Positions 1 through 6,298 of a DNA stretch of 6,298 nucleotides are shown one piece after another. A program made the translations under genes and the position numbers. Source of the stretch: Bacteroidales bacterium (lineage in GTDB: Bacteria; Bacteroidota; Bacteroidia; Bacteroidales; UBA932); assembly GCA_016285215.1 (NCBI GenBank), contig JAEEQI010000142.1, positions 1 to 6,298 on the forward strand, given 5' to 3'. The notes beneath the pieces were generated by a model, which was given only the letters and a program-made list of their open reading frames with translations, did no database searches and was not told the origin of the DNA. Position 1 is the first letter of the stretch. Each line of letters opens with the position of its first letter.

Positions 1-2951
1 AGACCGTGGTTGTGGGTTACGGTGTCCAAAAGAAAGAATCCCTCACGGGCGCCATCACCCAGATCCGTTCAGAGGACATCGCCGCCACCAAGACGGCAGA
101 CGGTGTGGCCGCCCTCCAGGGTAAGATTCCGGGCCTCCTCATCACTCAGAACAGCGGCAAGCCCGGTGCCTTTGCCTCCGAGATCAACCTCCGTGGCTTT
201 GGTACCCCTATGATCGTTGTTGACGGTGTGGTCCGCAGCACAACCCGTACCCGTAAGTCTACCTCTTACAACACTAACCCTAATGCCCTTGAGACCTATA
301 CGGATATGTCCGTTCTCCAGGAGTTGAATCCCGAAGACATAGAGAGCATCTCTGTTCTGAAGGACGCTTCCGCTACCATCTACGGTCTGGGCGCCCAGAA
401 TGGTGTGATCCTCATCACCACCAAGAAGGGACAGGTCAGGAAGCCTTCCATCAACTTCTCTGCCAATGTTTCCCTGGCTTCCCCGGTTGTCCCCCGCGAC
501 GTTGAAAGCTGGACTTCTTTCATGAAGTGGGAGAATGCCATGTCTGACGTGGCCAATATGGCCCATCGTTTCTCGGATGTTCAGATTGATGCATACGAAA
601 AAGGTCTTCCTTCCTATACCGATCCCGTTAGCGGCAAGACCTATGATACGGTATACACCGACTGGTACAATCAGGTGTACAAGAAGGTTGCCGTTAACCA
701 GTTGTACAATATTTCCATCACCGGTGGTACTGAGACTGTCAACTACTATTTCGGTGCCAACTATGCCGACGATAACCCTATCCTGAAGGGTGACGCCTAT
801 GGTTACAAGCGTTACGGCTTCAATGGCAACATTTCTGTCAAGCTCCATCCCAACCTGACCTTGCGTTATACCACCAGTGTTCGCCAGAGCTCCAACCTGG
901 GTATGGGTGACTTTGATATGGACTGGAATATCTTCTATTATATCTATCAGTCCAATCCTATGGTGGGTGTTCACACCAAGGACAACCCTCAGCACTATTC
1001 TGACGTGGAAGAGCACACGAACCCCGTTGCCCTCCTCGATACCGATGCTTCCGGTTACACCAAGACCGACCGTAAGGATTTCTCCAATACCGTCGATCTG
1101 ACTTATGACGCTCCTTTCCTGAAAGGTCTGCAGTTCCAGGTTACCGGCGCTTATGACTTTGGCCGTAGCAAGCAGCGCACCCTCGTTAAGAAGATGAAGC
1201 TGTATGATTATTATACGGACATGACTTCTGATCAGCTTGAGACCCGTCAGGAAACCCAGTACGCCGAGATGTGGAATGACAACTCCCGCGTGTATGGCCG
1301 TTTCCAGGCTATGTACAACCGCCAGTTTGCCGGTGCACACAATGTGTCCGCCATGGTGGGCGCGGAACTGACCAGCATCACCAACGCCATGATTGGCGCT
1401 TCCCGCTATTATGGTCCCGACGGCAGTCACTATCTCTATACTCACGATGTGATCAACCAGGGCCTTTCTTCCCGTTCCGAGAACCAGGGTACCCGTTCCT
1501 CCAGCCGCACGGCCGGTTACATCGCCCGTCTCAATTACAACTATAAGGGCAAGTACCTTGTGGAAGTGATGGGCCGTTACGATGGTAACTATATGTTCCA
1601 GAGAGGCAAGCGTTGGAGCTTATTCCCGTCCTACTCCCTGGGTTGGCGTATCTCTGAAGAAAAATTCTTCAAGAACATCCTTCCGTTTGTGAACAACCTC
1701 AAGTTCCGTTGGTCCGACGGTTTCACCGGCGCTCCTCAGGGCTCTGCCTATGCCTATATCAATGGTTACACTTCCAGCGGTTCCTGGGTATTCACGGATG
1801 GTGCTTCCACCACGGGTTATGCCAACAGCCAGGTGGCCAACACCCTCCTTACCTGGGCCAAGGTCCGTATGATGGACTTCGGTGTGGACTGGGAAATGTG
1901 GCAGGGTAAGTTCGGCGGTACCTTTGACTGGTTCAAGCGTGAGATGATTGGCACTGCTGCCACCCGTGACGCTTCTTTGCCTGACTTCTATGCTGTTACC
2001 CTTCCTCAGGAGAACCTGAACCGCAACGAGACCCAGGGTCTGGAACTGAGCCTGTACCACCGCAACAGCGTGGGTAACTTCTCTTACCGTATCCAGGGTA
2101 CCGCTACCTTCTCCCGTTCCCGTAATACTTATATCGAGAGCGAGAATACCCGCGTTTACACTTCTTCCATGGATTATTGGAAGAACTGCAATCTGAACCG
2201 TTGGAACGGTTACATGGGTGGTAACACCTATCATTGGACCGGTGGCCGTTTCCAGTCTGTGGATCAGGCCAACGCCAGCGAGGTCCTTTATACCACCGAT
2301 GGTACCAAGAAGGGTAACCGTGGCCTCATTGTGGGTCAGTATATGCTGGAAGACCGCAATGGCAACGGCTATATTGACGGCGAAGATGTTTACTACACCT
2401 GGGGTTCCGGAAACCCGCCGCTCCAGTTTGGCCTTACCTTCAGCGGTAGCTACAAGAACTTTGACTTCAGCCTCATTTTCAACGGTGCTACCATGAAGTA
2501 CAAGAGCTATGGTTTGAGCGCATATGCCGGTTACGGTAAACTCAACTATCTGCCTTCTCACTATACCGATTGCTACCACGTGGCCAACTACGGTGATGAT
2601 CCTTGGGATCCTTCCACCGAGTGGGTGGCCGGTTATTGGCCGGCACTGGTACGTGTTGCCCAGGTGGGCTCCTATGACAGCCCTTCCTATGGCAGCAACC
2701 AGCCCTACAACTACGTGAATGCTACTTATCTCCGTCTGAAGACCATCGAACTCGGTTATCGCTTCAGCCCCAACTTCCTCAAGAAGGTGGGCATCAAGAG
2801 CGCCCGTGTATTCTTCAACGGTGGTAACCTCCTTACCATAAGCAATAAGCTTTTGAAATATGTTGATCCCGAGTCCAATGACAGCGGCCGCGCCGGTGGT
2901 GAATTCCAGATCAACAAGACTTACAGCTTCGGCTTCAACCTCAACTTCTAA
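1..2951 (+). CDS. SusC/RagA-family TonB-linked outer-membrane transporter, 5'-truncated
   Basis: Outer-membrane beta-barrel importer for oligosaccharides, powered by TonB-ExbBD and paired with a SusD lid. The reading frame is open from base 3 (Thr) with no start codon in the window, so the GTG at 6 is an internal Val and not a start; 982 residues are present. Missing are the signal peptide and the carboxypeptidase-regulatory-like N-terminal domain usual for the family (full length commonly 1000-1100). Counting the Thr as residue 1: a TonB-box-like VVVGYG at 2-7; plug domain about 12-146, with MIVVDGV at 70-76 and the hallmark LNPEDIESISVLKDAS at 108-123 leading to NGVILITTKKG at 133-143; the barrel follows. 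Barrel hallmarks are RYDG...RWSLFPSYSLGWRIS at 525-551, an EF-hand-like loop at 784-795, and YLRLKTIELGY at 909-919. The last residue is Phe, as expected for BAM-assembled barrels. No frameshift is seen. The stop is TAA, 12 nt before susD. Family assignment is firm; substrate is unknown. Confidence 0.96.
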   Translation, partial: TVVVGYGVQKKESLTGAITQIRSEDIAATKTADGVAALQGKIPGLLITQNSGKPGAFASEINLRGFGTPMIVVDGVVRSTTRTRKSTSYNTNPNALETYTDMSVLQELNPEDIESISVLKDASATIYGLGAQNGVILITTKKGQVRKPSINFSANVSLASPVVPRDVESWTSFMKWENAMSDVANMAHRFSDVQIDAYEKGLPSYTDPVSGKTYDTVYTDWYNQVYKKVAVNQLYNISITGGTETVNYYFGANYADDNPILKGDAYGYKRYGFNGNISVKLHPNLTLRYTTSVRQSSNLGMGDFDMDWNIFYYIYQSNPMVGVHTKDNPQHYSDVEEHTNPVALLDTDASGYTKTDRKDFSNTVDLTYDAPFLKGLQFQVTGAYDFGRSKQRTLVKKMKLYDYYTDMTSDQLETRQETQYAEMWNDNSRVYGRFQAMYNRQFAGAHNVSAMVGAELTSITNAMIGASRYYGPDGSHYLYTHDVINQGLSSRSENQGTRSSSRTAGYIARLNYNYKGKYLVEVMGRYDGNYMFQRGKRWSLFPSYSLGWRISEEKFFKNILPFVNNLKFRWSDGFTGAPQGSAYAYINGYTSSGSWVFTDGASTTGYANSQVANTLLTWAKVRMMDFGVDWEMWQGKFGGTFDWFKREMIGTAATRDASLPDFYAVTLPQENLNRNETQGLELSLYHRNSVGNFSYRIQGTATFSRSRNTYIESENTRVYTSSMDYWKNCNLNRWNGYMGGNTYHWTGGRFQSVDQANASEVLYTTDGTKKGNRGLIVGQYMLEDRNGNGYIDGEDVYYTWGSGNPPLQFGLTFSGSYKNFDFSLIFNGATMKYKSYGLSAYAGYGKLNYLPSHYTDCYHVANYGDDPWDPSTEWVAGYWPALVRVAQVGSYDSPSYGSNQPYNYVNATYLRLKTIELGYRFSPNFLKKVGIKSARVFFNGGNLLTISNKLLKYVDPESNDSGRAGGEFQINKTYSFGFNLNF
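3..35 (+). other. Presumed TonB box and linker of the SusC-like transporter
   Basis: The first in-frame residues read TVVVGYGVQKK. In SusC-family proteins a (D/E)xVVVxGYG(T)QKK segment lies between the carboxypeptidase-regulatory-like domain and the plug, and is regarded as the TonB-contacting box. The two bases before it (AG) would fit the end of a GAG Glu codon, giving the usual E-TVVVGYG, but the first base is outside the window. It shows that only the N-terminal extension and signal peptide are missing. Confidence 0.7.
2352..2387 (+). other. EF-hand-like calcium-binding loop within the SusC-like barrel
   Basis: Twelve residues, DRNGNGYIDGED, follow the EF-hand loop pattern: acidic or amide residues at positions 1, 3, 5, 9 and 12, Gly at 6 and Ile at 8. 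Position 12 is Asp rather than the classical Glu. Many SusC-like proteins carry a comparable D-x-N-G-D-G-x-I-D-x-x-D segment just before the beta-strands that begin with a P-x-x-x-x-G-L motif, and the same order is seen here (PPLQFGLTF follows). Metal binding is inferred from the pattern only. Confidence 0.6.
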
Positions 2952-2963
2952 TCCTGCAAGAAA

Positions 2964-4925
2964 ATGAAAAAGATATTCAAATATATCCTGATTGCCGGAC
3001 TTACCCTTGGATTCACTTCCTGCGACAAGTTCTTTGATTCTATGGAAGGAGACTTGAGCAAGGTTGCAGCTGATGACCTGCTTCAGTCCGAGAATGGTCT
3101 TCTGGCACTCCTTGCCAATCTGTATTCAAGTCTTCCCGGTACCAGCATGACTGATAATGACAAGTATCAGCTGTTTGGTAATGGTGCACGTGAGAATCCG
3201 GATTATAAAAACACGACTCCCGGTTTCTGGGACTACAGGAGCGTTCGCGCTGTTAATAAGTTCCTGGAAGCTGTTGATGAGAGCTACGAGAAAGGTATCC
3301 TGGATGAGAGCGCCCGCGAAGCCTATAAAGGCGAGGGCCTGTTCATCAGAGCCTGCTACTATTTTGCCAATGTCCGTACCCACGGTGGTATTCCCATTGT
3401 GACGGAATCTTTGGATAAGTACTATGGTGTAGAAAACGACAAGCTTTATGTTCCCCGTTCCACTGAAAAGGAAACTTGGGATTGGGTTCTGGAACAGTTT
3501 GAGCAGGCCGCTGACCTCCTTCCTGAGGCTCAGGTTCAGGAAATGCGTGCCAATAAGTATACGGCTCTGGCCATGATGGCCCGCGCTGCCTTATGGGCTG
3601 CATCTGAGAGTAAGTATTGGGATCGTGCTGCTATCAATCCCAACTATGTGGCTGTTTCCAAGAAGCTCACCTACATGGAAAAATCCTATGCCGATGCTTA
3701 CTATCAGAAAGCTGTCGTTGCTGCTGAAAAAGTAATCAAGTCCGGAAAGTATAGACTGTATGGTGAGAATCCTTCTGATATCGCCAGCGCCATCAATAAT
3801 CTTACGGATCTCTTCCAGGAATACAAGACCGAGGAAGGCCTGTTTGGCCGCTCCTACAAGACTGGTGATTCCAAGACCACGAACGGTACCGAAAAATGGG
3901 TCCCCAACCAGTTTGCAAAGGGTTATACCGGCACGGGTGCTGCCAACTATGCAGCTACCTTGAACCTGGCAGATGAGTATGATTACTATGATAATGCCAC
4001 TGCCCGTAATCACAAGAAGGGAACCATCGCTACGACGGTGTCCGGTAATGAGGGTTACTACTATACGTATCCCCAGACTGAGTTCACCGCTGCCGATGTG
4101 GCCAACATGAAGCACTACGATTCCGTTCAGGAGCCTTTCCTGCTCAAGGATGCCCGTTTCCAGGCATGGGTCATGTATCCCGGTGCAACCTTCCGTAACA
4201 CCATCGTTTATATGGAAGGCGGCATGGTTAAGCCTGACGGTTCAGTTTCTGTCTATCCTAACTCCGACACGGCCGGTAGCGGTAATGTGGGCGTTGAGAA
4301 GGATGGCGTAACGTACTATCCTTACGGTGGTGCTGCCGGTGAGAACTCTGCATTTATGGCTCTTCTCACGGATAAGAACTCCAACAACCGTAACTCCTAC
4401 TGCTTCTCTCCCCGTAAATTCGTGGATCAGAAGAGCGACAACCAGTATGTTCAGTCTCCTTTCTATGACATCCGCTATGCTGAGGTACTTCTTACCTACG
4501 CTGAGGCTGTCGCCGAATCCGGTTTGGGTGATGCCACTCTTGCCGCGAAGTGCCTGAATGATGTTCGTCACCGTGCTGGTTTCAAGGATAATGTCGAACT
4601 CTCCGTTGATGCTGTTCTTCACGAGTGGAAGGTTGAGTTCCCCTTCGAGAACAAGTGGTCCAACGTCCTTTATCGCCGTCGTGGTTTCTTCAGCATCAAC
4701 CGGGCTACCAATGTTGAAGAAGGCAATGTGGGTAAGAAATTCACGCTGATTCCCATGGTGGATCTCTCCGGCGCAAAGGCTCAGTGGATTTTCCTCCGCT
4801 CCCTGCCCGTCACTGCCACTTCTGTTTGGGATGGTTACTCCGGCACCCTCACTTTCAACGATGAGGATTACTATGCACCTATTCCGAACTACGTGAATAA
4901 TAAGATTGAGCCTAATAACAAATAA
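2964..4925 (+). CDS. SusD/RagB-family surface glycan-binding lipoprotein
   Basis: Partner of the upstream transporter: a lipid-anchored alpha-helical (TPR-rich) protein that caps the SusC barrel on the cell surface and binds the oligosaccharide. It has 653 residues, somewhat longer than the commonest SusD proteins (about 500-600). The start at ATG 2964 gives a lipoprotein signal, MKKIFKYILIAGLTLGFTSC, with the lipidated Cys at 20. Its -3 residue is Phe, which is loose for a lipobox but tolerable in this phylum. Family hallmarks: an N-terminal helix region with NGLLALLANLYSSLP; GEGLFIRACYYFANVRTHGG at 123-142 followed by IPIV; the C-terminal RagB/SusD signature YDIRYAEVLLTYAEA at 501-515; LNDVRHRAGF at 531-540; and VEFPFENKWSNVLYRRR at 557-573, matching the usual R-x-E-L-x-F-E-x-x-R-x-x-D-L-x-R pattern. 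The middle region (about 335-375) is rich in Tyr. It lies 12 nt after the transporter stop and 8 nt before the next gene, so one operon is likely. Glycan specificity cannot be read. Confidence 0.96.
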   Translation: MKKIFKYILIAGLTLGFTSCDKFFDSMEGDLSKVAADDLLQSENGLLALLANLYSSLPGTSMTDNDKYQLFGNGARENPDYKNTTPGFWDYRSVRAVNKFLEAVDESYEKGILDESAREAYKGEGLFIRACYYFANVRTHGGIPIVTESLDKYYGVENDKLYVPRSTEKETWDWVLEQFEQAADLLPEAQVQEMRANKYTALAMMARAALWAASESKYWDRAAINPNYVAVSKKLTYMEKSYADAYYQKAVVAAEKVIKSGKYRLYGENPSDIASAINNLTDLFQEYKTEEGLFGRSYKTGDSKTTNGTEKWVPNQFAKGYTGTGAANYAATLNLADEYDYYDNATARNHKKGTIATTVSGNEGYYYTYPQTEFTAADVANMKHYDSVQEPFLLKDARFQAWVMYPGATFRNTIVYMEGGMVKPDGSVSVYPNSDTAGSGNVGVEKDGVTYYPYGGAAGENSAFMALLTDKNSNNRNSYCFSPRKFVDQKSDNQYVQSPFYDIRYAEVLLTYAEAVAESGLGDATLAAKCLNDVRHRAGFKDNVELSVDAVLHEWKVEFPFENKWSNVLYRRRGFFSINRATNVEEGNVGKKFTLIPMVDLSGAKAQWIFLRSLPVTATSVWDGYSGTLTFNDEDYYAPIPNYVNNKIEPNNK

Positions 4926-4928
4926 GGA
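4924..4928 (+). promoter_or_regulatory. Shine-Dalgarno-like AAGGA before the DUF3823 gene
   Basis: AAGGA overlaps the susD stop codon (TAA at 4923-4925) and is followed by a 5-nt spacer (CTGAA) and the ATG at 4934. Good Shine-Dalgarno sequences are the exception in Bacteroidota, and the 12 nt before susD contain no comparable motif. The match supports ATG 4934 as the start, but it could be chance in so short a gap. Confidence 0.45.
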
Positions 4929-4933
4929 CTGAA

Positions 4934-5824
4934 ATGAAAAAGATTTTTAATACTATAGCCGTTGTCCTGGCCCTTGGCGCCGCTGCATCCTGCAGCATGT
5001 TCAAGCTGGACAACTTCGAAGGTCCCAACGCTCAGGTGGCCGGTCGTCTTGTCGACGCCAAGACTGGCGATCTCATTGGCGTGGAGGCTGCTTTCTCCCA
5101 GGAGATTGACTGGGCCAACGTGGACTGGTCTACCTGGACTTTCCCTACCATCACCGTTTCCAAGGGCTCGATGGTGGTGAACGAGCTGGGATGGAAAAAC
5201 AAGGACGGCGTGGAAGTATATGAGGACCAGCGCTGGTTCGTCCGCTTTGACGGCCGCTATCGCAACAACCTGGTTTTTGCCGGTGACTACAAGGTGCTCC
5301 TCAAGGAACTTCCCTGCTATGAGAACGATCAGGTGATGAGCCTCAAGACCGGTGCCAATACCGTGGATGTAGAGGCTGTGCCCTTCTGCCGTATCGTGGA
5401 TCCCAAGATCAGCTACGATGCTGCTGCCGGTAAGGTGAAGGCTACCTTCAAGGTGGAACTGGGAGACCCGACGAAGGCCAATGCCATCATGAACCTCAAG
5501 CTCTGCGGCAATATCCAGCTCTTTGTGGGCGCTACCGTGATCAACATGGTGGCCGATGAAGATGCCGGCGCCAAGAAGGACGGCTTCTCCTGGGGTGACT
5601 TCGTGATGCCTGCCTGCAATCCCGGTGATGAGGTTACGCTCGAGATTGACAGCAGCCTTCCCCAGAATGCAGACCTGTTCAAGTACAAGCAGGACCGCTA
5701 CTTCCGCATTGCCGCCATGGCTTCCGGAAACGGTTACAACACCCAGCAGGCCTACAACTTCTCGCCCATCTACAAGGTCTCCGGAGACTTCTCCAAGATT
5801 GAAGAGTACAAGTGGTCCGAGTAA
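4934..5824 (+). CDS. DUF3823-family PUL lipoprotein, probable surface glycan-binding protein
   Basis: A 296-residue lipoprotein recognised as DUF3823-like, a family usually encoded directly after susC/susD pairs. Its biochemical role is not established, and surface glycan binding is inferred from position and architecture. The start at ATG 4934 gives MKKIFNTIAVVLALGAAASC, a clean lipobox (AASC) with Cys at 20. The first beta-sandwich domain begins at VAGRLVDAKTGDLIG (35-49), resembling carboxypeptidase-regulatory-like folds. The family-type segment DGRYRNNLVFAGDYKVL lies at 106-122. A link ending in VEAVPFCRI (146-154) leads to a second, Ig-like C-terminal domain with strands such as GKVKATFKVEL and IQLFVGATV. 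An unusual Trp-rich stretch (W60, W65, W68, F70) is inserted in domain one. It is 8 nt after susD and is followed, 17 nt past its TAA stop, by a strong terminator, so it is probably the last gene of the transporter operon. Family call is by recalled motif pattern, not by a search. Confidence 0.85.
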   Translation: MKKIFNTIAVVLALGAAASCSMFKLDNFEGPNAQVAGRLVDAKTGDLIGVEAAFSQEIDWANVDWSTWTFPTITVSKGSMVVNELGWKNKDGVEVYEDQRWFVRFDGRYRNNLVFAGDYKVLLKELPCYENDQVMSLKTGANTVDVEAVPFCRIVDPKISYDAAAGKVKATFKVELGDPTKANAIMNLKLCGNIQLFVGATVINMVADEDAGAKKDGFSWGDFVMPACNPGDEVTLEIDSSLPQNADLFKYKQDRYFRIAAMASGNGYNTQQAYNFSPIYKVSGDFSKIEEYKWSE

Positions 5825-5841
5825 GACTGTATAAACATTTG

Positions 5842-5875
5842 AACAAGGGAGGAAGCGTTTCCTCCCTTGTTTTTT
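5842..5875 (+). terminator. Intrinsic (Rho-independent) terminator after the susC-susD-DUF3823 operon
   Basis: A perfect 13-bp inverted repeat: AACAAGGGAGGAA at 5842-5854 and TTCCTCCCTTGTT at 5859-5871, with the 4-nt loop GCGT. A run of six T (5870-5875) begins in the last two stem bases and continues after it. The stem core is GC-rich (GGGAGG/CCTCCC). It begins 17 nt after the DUF3823 stop and precedes the GH3 gene on the same strand, so it should end or attenuate transcription of the transporter genes. The mirror orientation lacks a good T-run, so it is likely one-directional. Confidence 0.93.
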
Positions 5876-5876
5876 C

Positions 5877-5884
5877 TATATTTG
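5877..5884 (+). promoter_or_regulatory. Bacteroidota-type -7 promoter element (TATATTTG) for the GH3 gene
   Basis: TATATTTG matches the TAnnTTTG -7 consensus of Bacteroidota primary-sigma promoters exactly. It lies 26 nt upstream of the GH3 ATG, so transcription would start around 5889-5892 with a leader of about 20 nt. No good TTTG -33 element exists 19-21 nt upstream; that position falls inside the terminator hairpin. The promoter could be weak, activator-dependent, or a chance match in an AT-rich gap. Its place directly after the terminator T-run favours a real, separate start of transcription. Confidence 0.55.
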
Positions 5885-5910
5885 TATCCGGTAACACTAA
5901 CTAATTGTAT

Positions 5911-6298
5911 ATGAAACGTCTTGCTCTTGCTTTTGCTCTGGGTGTGGCCTTTTCGGCCATGCTTTCTGCGCAAGAATACCCCTTCCAGGATACGAAGCTT
6001 TCCGAAGAGGAAAGGCTGGACAACGCCGTCTCCCTCATGACCATCGAGGAGAAGATCGGCACCCTTGTGGGCCAGGGTGTTCCGCGCCTTGGCATTGCCA
6101 ATCCCGGCGCCACGGAGGCCATCCACGGCATCGTGCGCGGCGGTGATGCCGACCTCCCCAACCTGGGTAACGCCGGCCAGTTTGGCGGCGGATGGCCCGG
6201 TCGGCCTGCACCCAAGTACACTTGCAGCACGGCCTTCCCGCAGGCCTACGGCAGCGGCGAAACCTGTGACCGCGAAATGGCCGATATCGACTTGGACG
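5911..6298 (+). CDS. Glycoside hydrolase family 3 enzyme, N-terminal part (3'-truncated)
   Basis: The frame is open from ATG 5911 to the window end: 129 complete codons, no stop. GH3 enzymes are retaining exo-glycosidases (beta-glucosidase, beta-xylosidase and related activities), usually 700-900 residues, so only the start of the TIM-barrel domain is present. MKRLALAFALGVAFSAMLSA is a Sec signal peptide with likely cleavage before Q21 and no lipobox, pointing to the periplasm. GH3 motifs: RLDNAVSLMTIEEKIGTLVG (36-54), VPRLGI (57-62), TEAIHGIVRGG (68-78, the position of the family's substrate-binding D/E-G-x-H-G), then a Gly/Pro-rich stretch (about 82-101), then STAFPQAYGSGETCD (106-120), corresponding to the conserved FPQA-x-G-x-G-x-T-W-D. 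Here Cys119 and Ser115 stand where Trp and Leu are usual. The nucleophile Asp lies beyond the window, so activity cannot be assigned. It follows a terminator and a candidate promoter, so it may be expressed apart from the transporter operon. Confidence 0.92.
   Translation, partial: MKRLALAFALGVAFSAMLSAQEYPFQDTKLSEEERLDNAVSLMTIEEKIGTLVGQGVPRLGIANPGATEAIHGIVRGGDADLPNLGNAGQFGGGWPGRPAPKYTCSTAFPQAYGSGETCDREMADIDLD

Noticed and set aside
6..8. GTG at base 6 as the start of the transporter gene
   Set aside because: The frame stays open upstream to the window edge, and the GTG encodes the first Val of the internal VVVGYG box. A start here would leave an outer-membrane protein without a signal peptide.
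69..1445. A 458-codon open frame on the minus strand inside the SusC-like gene
   Set aside because: Its codons register exactly with those of the sense gene, so a minus-strand stop can arise only at sense TTA, CTA or TCA codons. The sense gene almost never uses these (TCA at 69-71 ends the frame). The translation shows no recognisable domain and is dominated by Val/Ile/Gly repeats typical of a shadow frame.
1620..2579. A 319-codon open frame on the minus strand inside the SusC-like gene
   Set aside because: Same register and same cause: it ends at the sense TTA codon at 1620-1622. Sense-strand SusC motifs run through the whole stretch, and the antisense product matches no family I recognise.
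3591..4115. A 174-codon open frame on the minus strand inside the SusD-like gene
   Set aside because: Also in codon register with the sense gene and ended by the sense TTA at 3591-3593. It is explained by avoidance of TTA, CTA and TCA codons.
5838..5841. TTTG as a -33 partner for the TATATTTG element
   Set aside because: It ends about 35 nt upstream of the -7 element, whereas about 19-21 nt is expected, so it cannot serve as the -33 box.
5770..6230. Overlapping minus-strand open frames across the terminator and the GH3 start
   Set aside because: They run through the terminator hairpin and oppose a GH3 N-terminus with clear signal peptide and family motifs; no start context or domain supports them.

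Overview
The window looks like part of a polysaccharide utilization locus (PUL) of a Bacteroidota bacterium, probably Bacteroidales from a gut or rumen type habitat. The clade call rests on a SusC-type TonB-dependent transporter followed by a SusD-type lipoprotein, a DUF3823-type lipoprotein and a GH3 enzyme. Lipoprotein signals with a bare 'SC' lipobox and a TAnnTTTG-type -7 promoter element agree with it. Base composition is roughly balanced (by eye about half G+C), with GC-rich third codon positions. That would suit an uncultured Bacteroidales or Prevotella-like lineage better than AT-rich Bacteroides, but genus cannot be read from this sequence.

Layout, all on the + strand: (1) 1-2951, SusC-like outer-membrane transporter, cut at its 5' end right at the presumed TonB box; (2) 2964-4925, SusD-like surface glycan-binding lipoprotein, 12 nt downstream; (3) 4934-5824, DUF3823-type lipoprotein, 8 nt downstream; (4) 5825-5910, a short intergenic region holding a strong intrinsic terminator (13-bp perfect stem plus U-tract), followed directly by a -7-like promoter element; (5) 5911-6298, the first 129 codons of a GH3 glycosidase with its own signal peptide, cut by the window end. 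Genes occupy almost everything, and there is no gene-free stretch over 100 nt. I see no tRNA, rRNA, CRISPR array, insertion sequence or phage feature.

Inferred joint function: the DUF3823 protein and SusD sit on the cell surface and capture an oligosaccharide. SusD acts as a lid on the SusC barrel, which imports the sugar using TonB energy, and the periplasmic GH3 enzyme trims it from the non-reducing end. The substrate cannot be assigned: the GH3 catalytic nucleophile region and any other enzymes lie outside the window. The susC-susD-DUF3823 trio looks like one transcription unit. The GH3 gene is separated from it by a terminator and may have its own promoter.

I find no evidence of a wholly new system. 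The points most worth checking are the terminator-promoter junction before GH3, a Trp-rich segment in the DUF3823 protein, and a Trp-to-Cys type deviation in a conserved GH3 motif near the window end.
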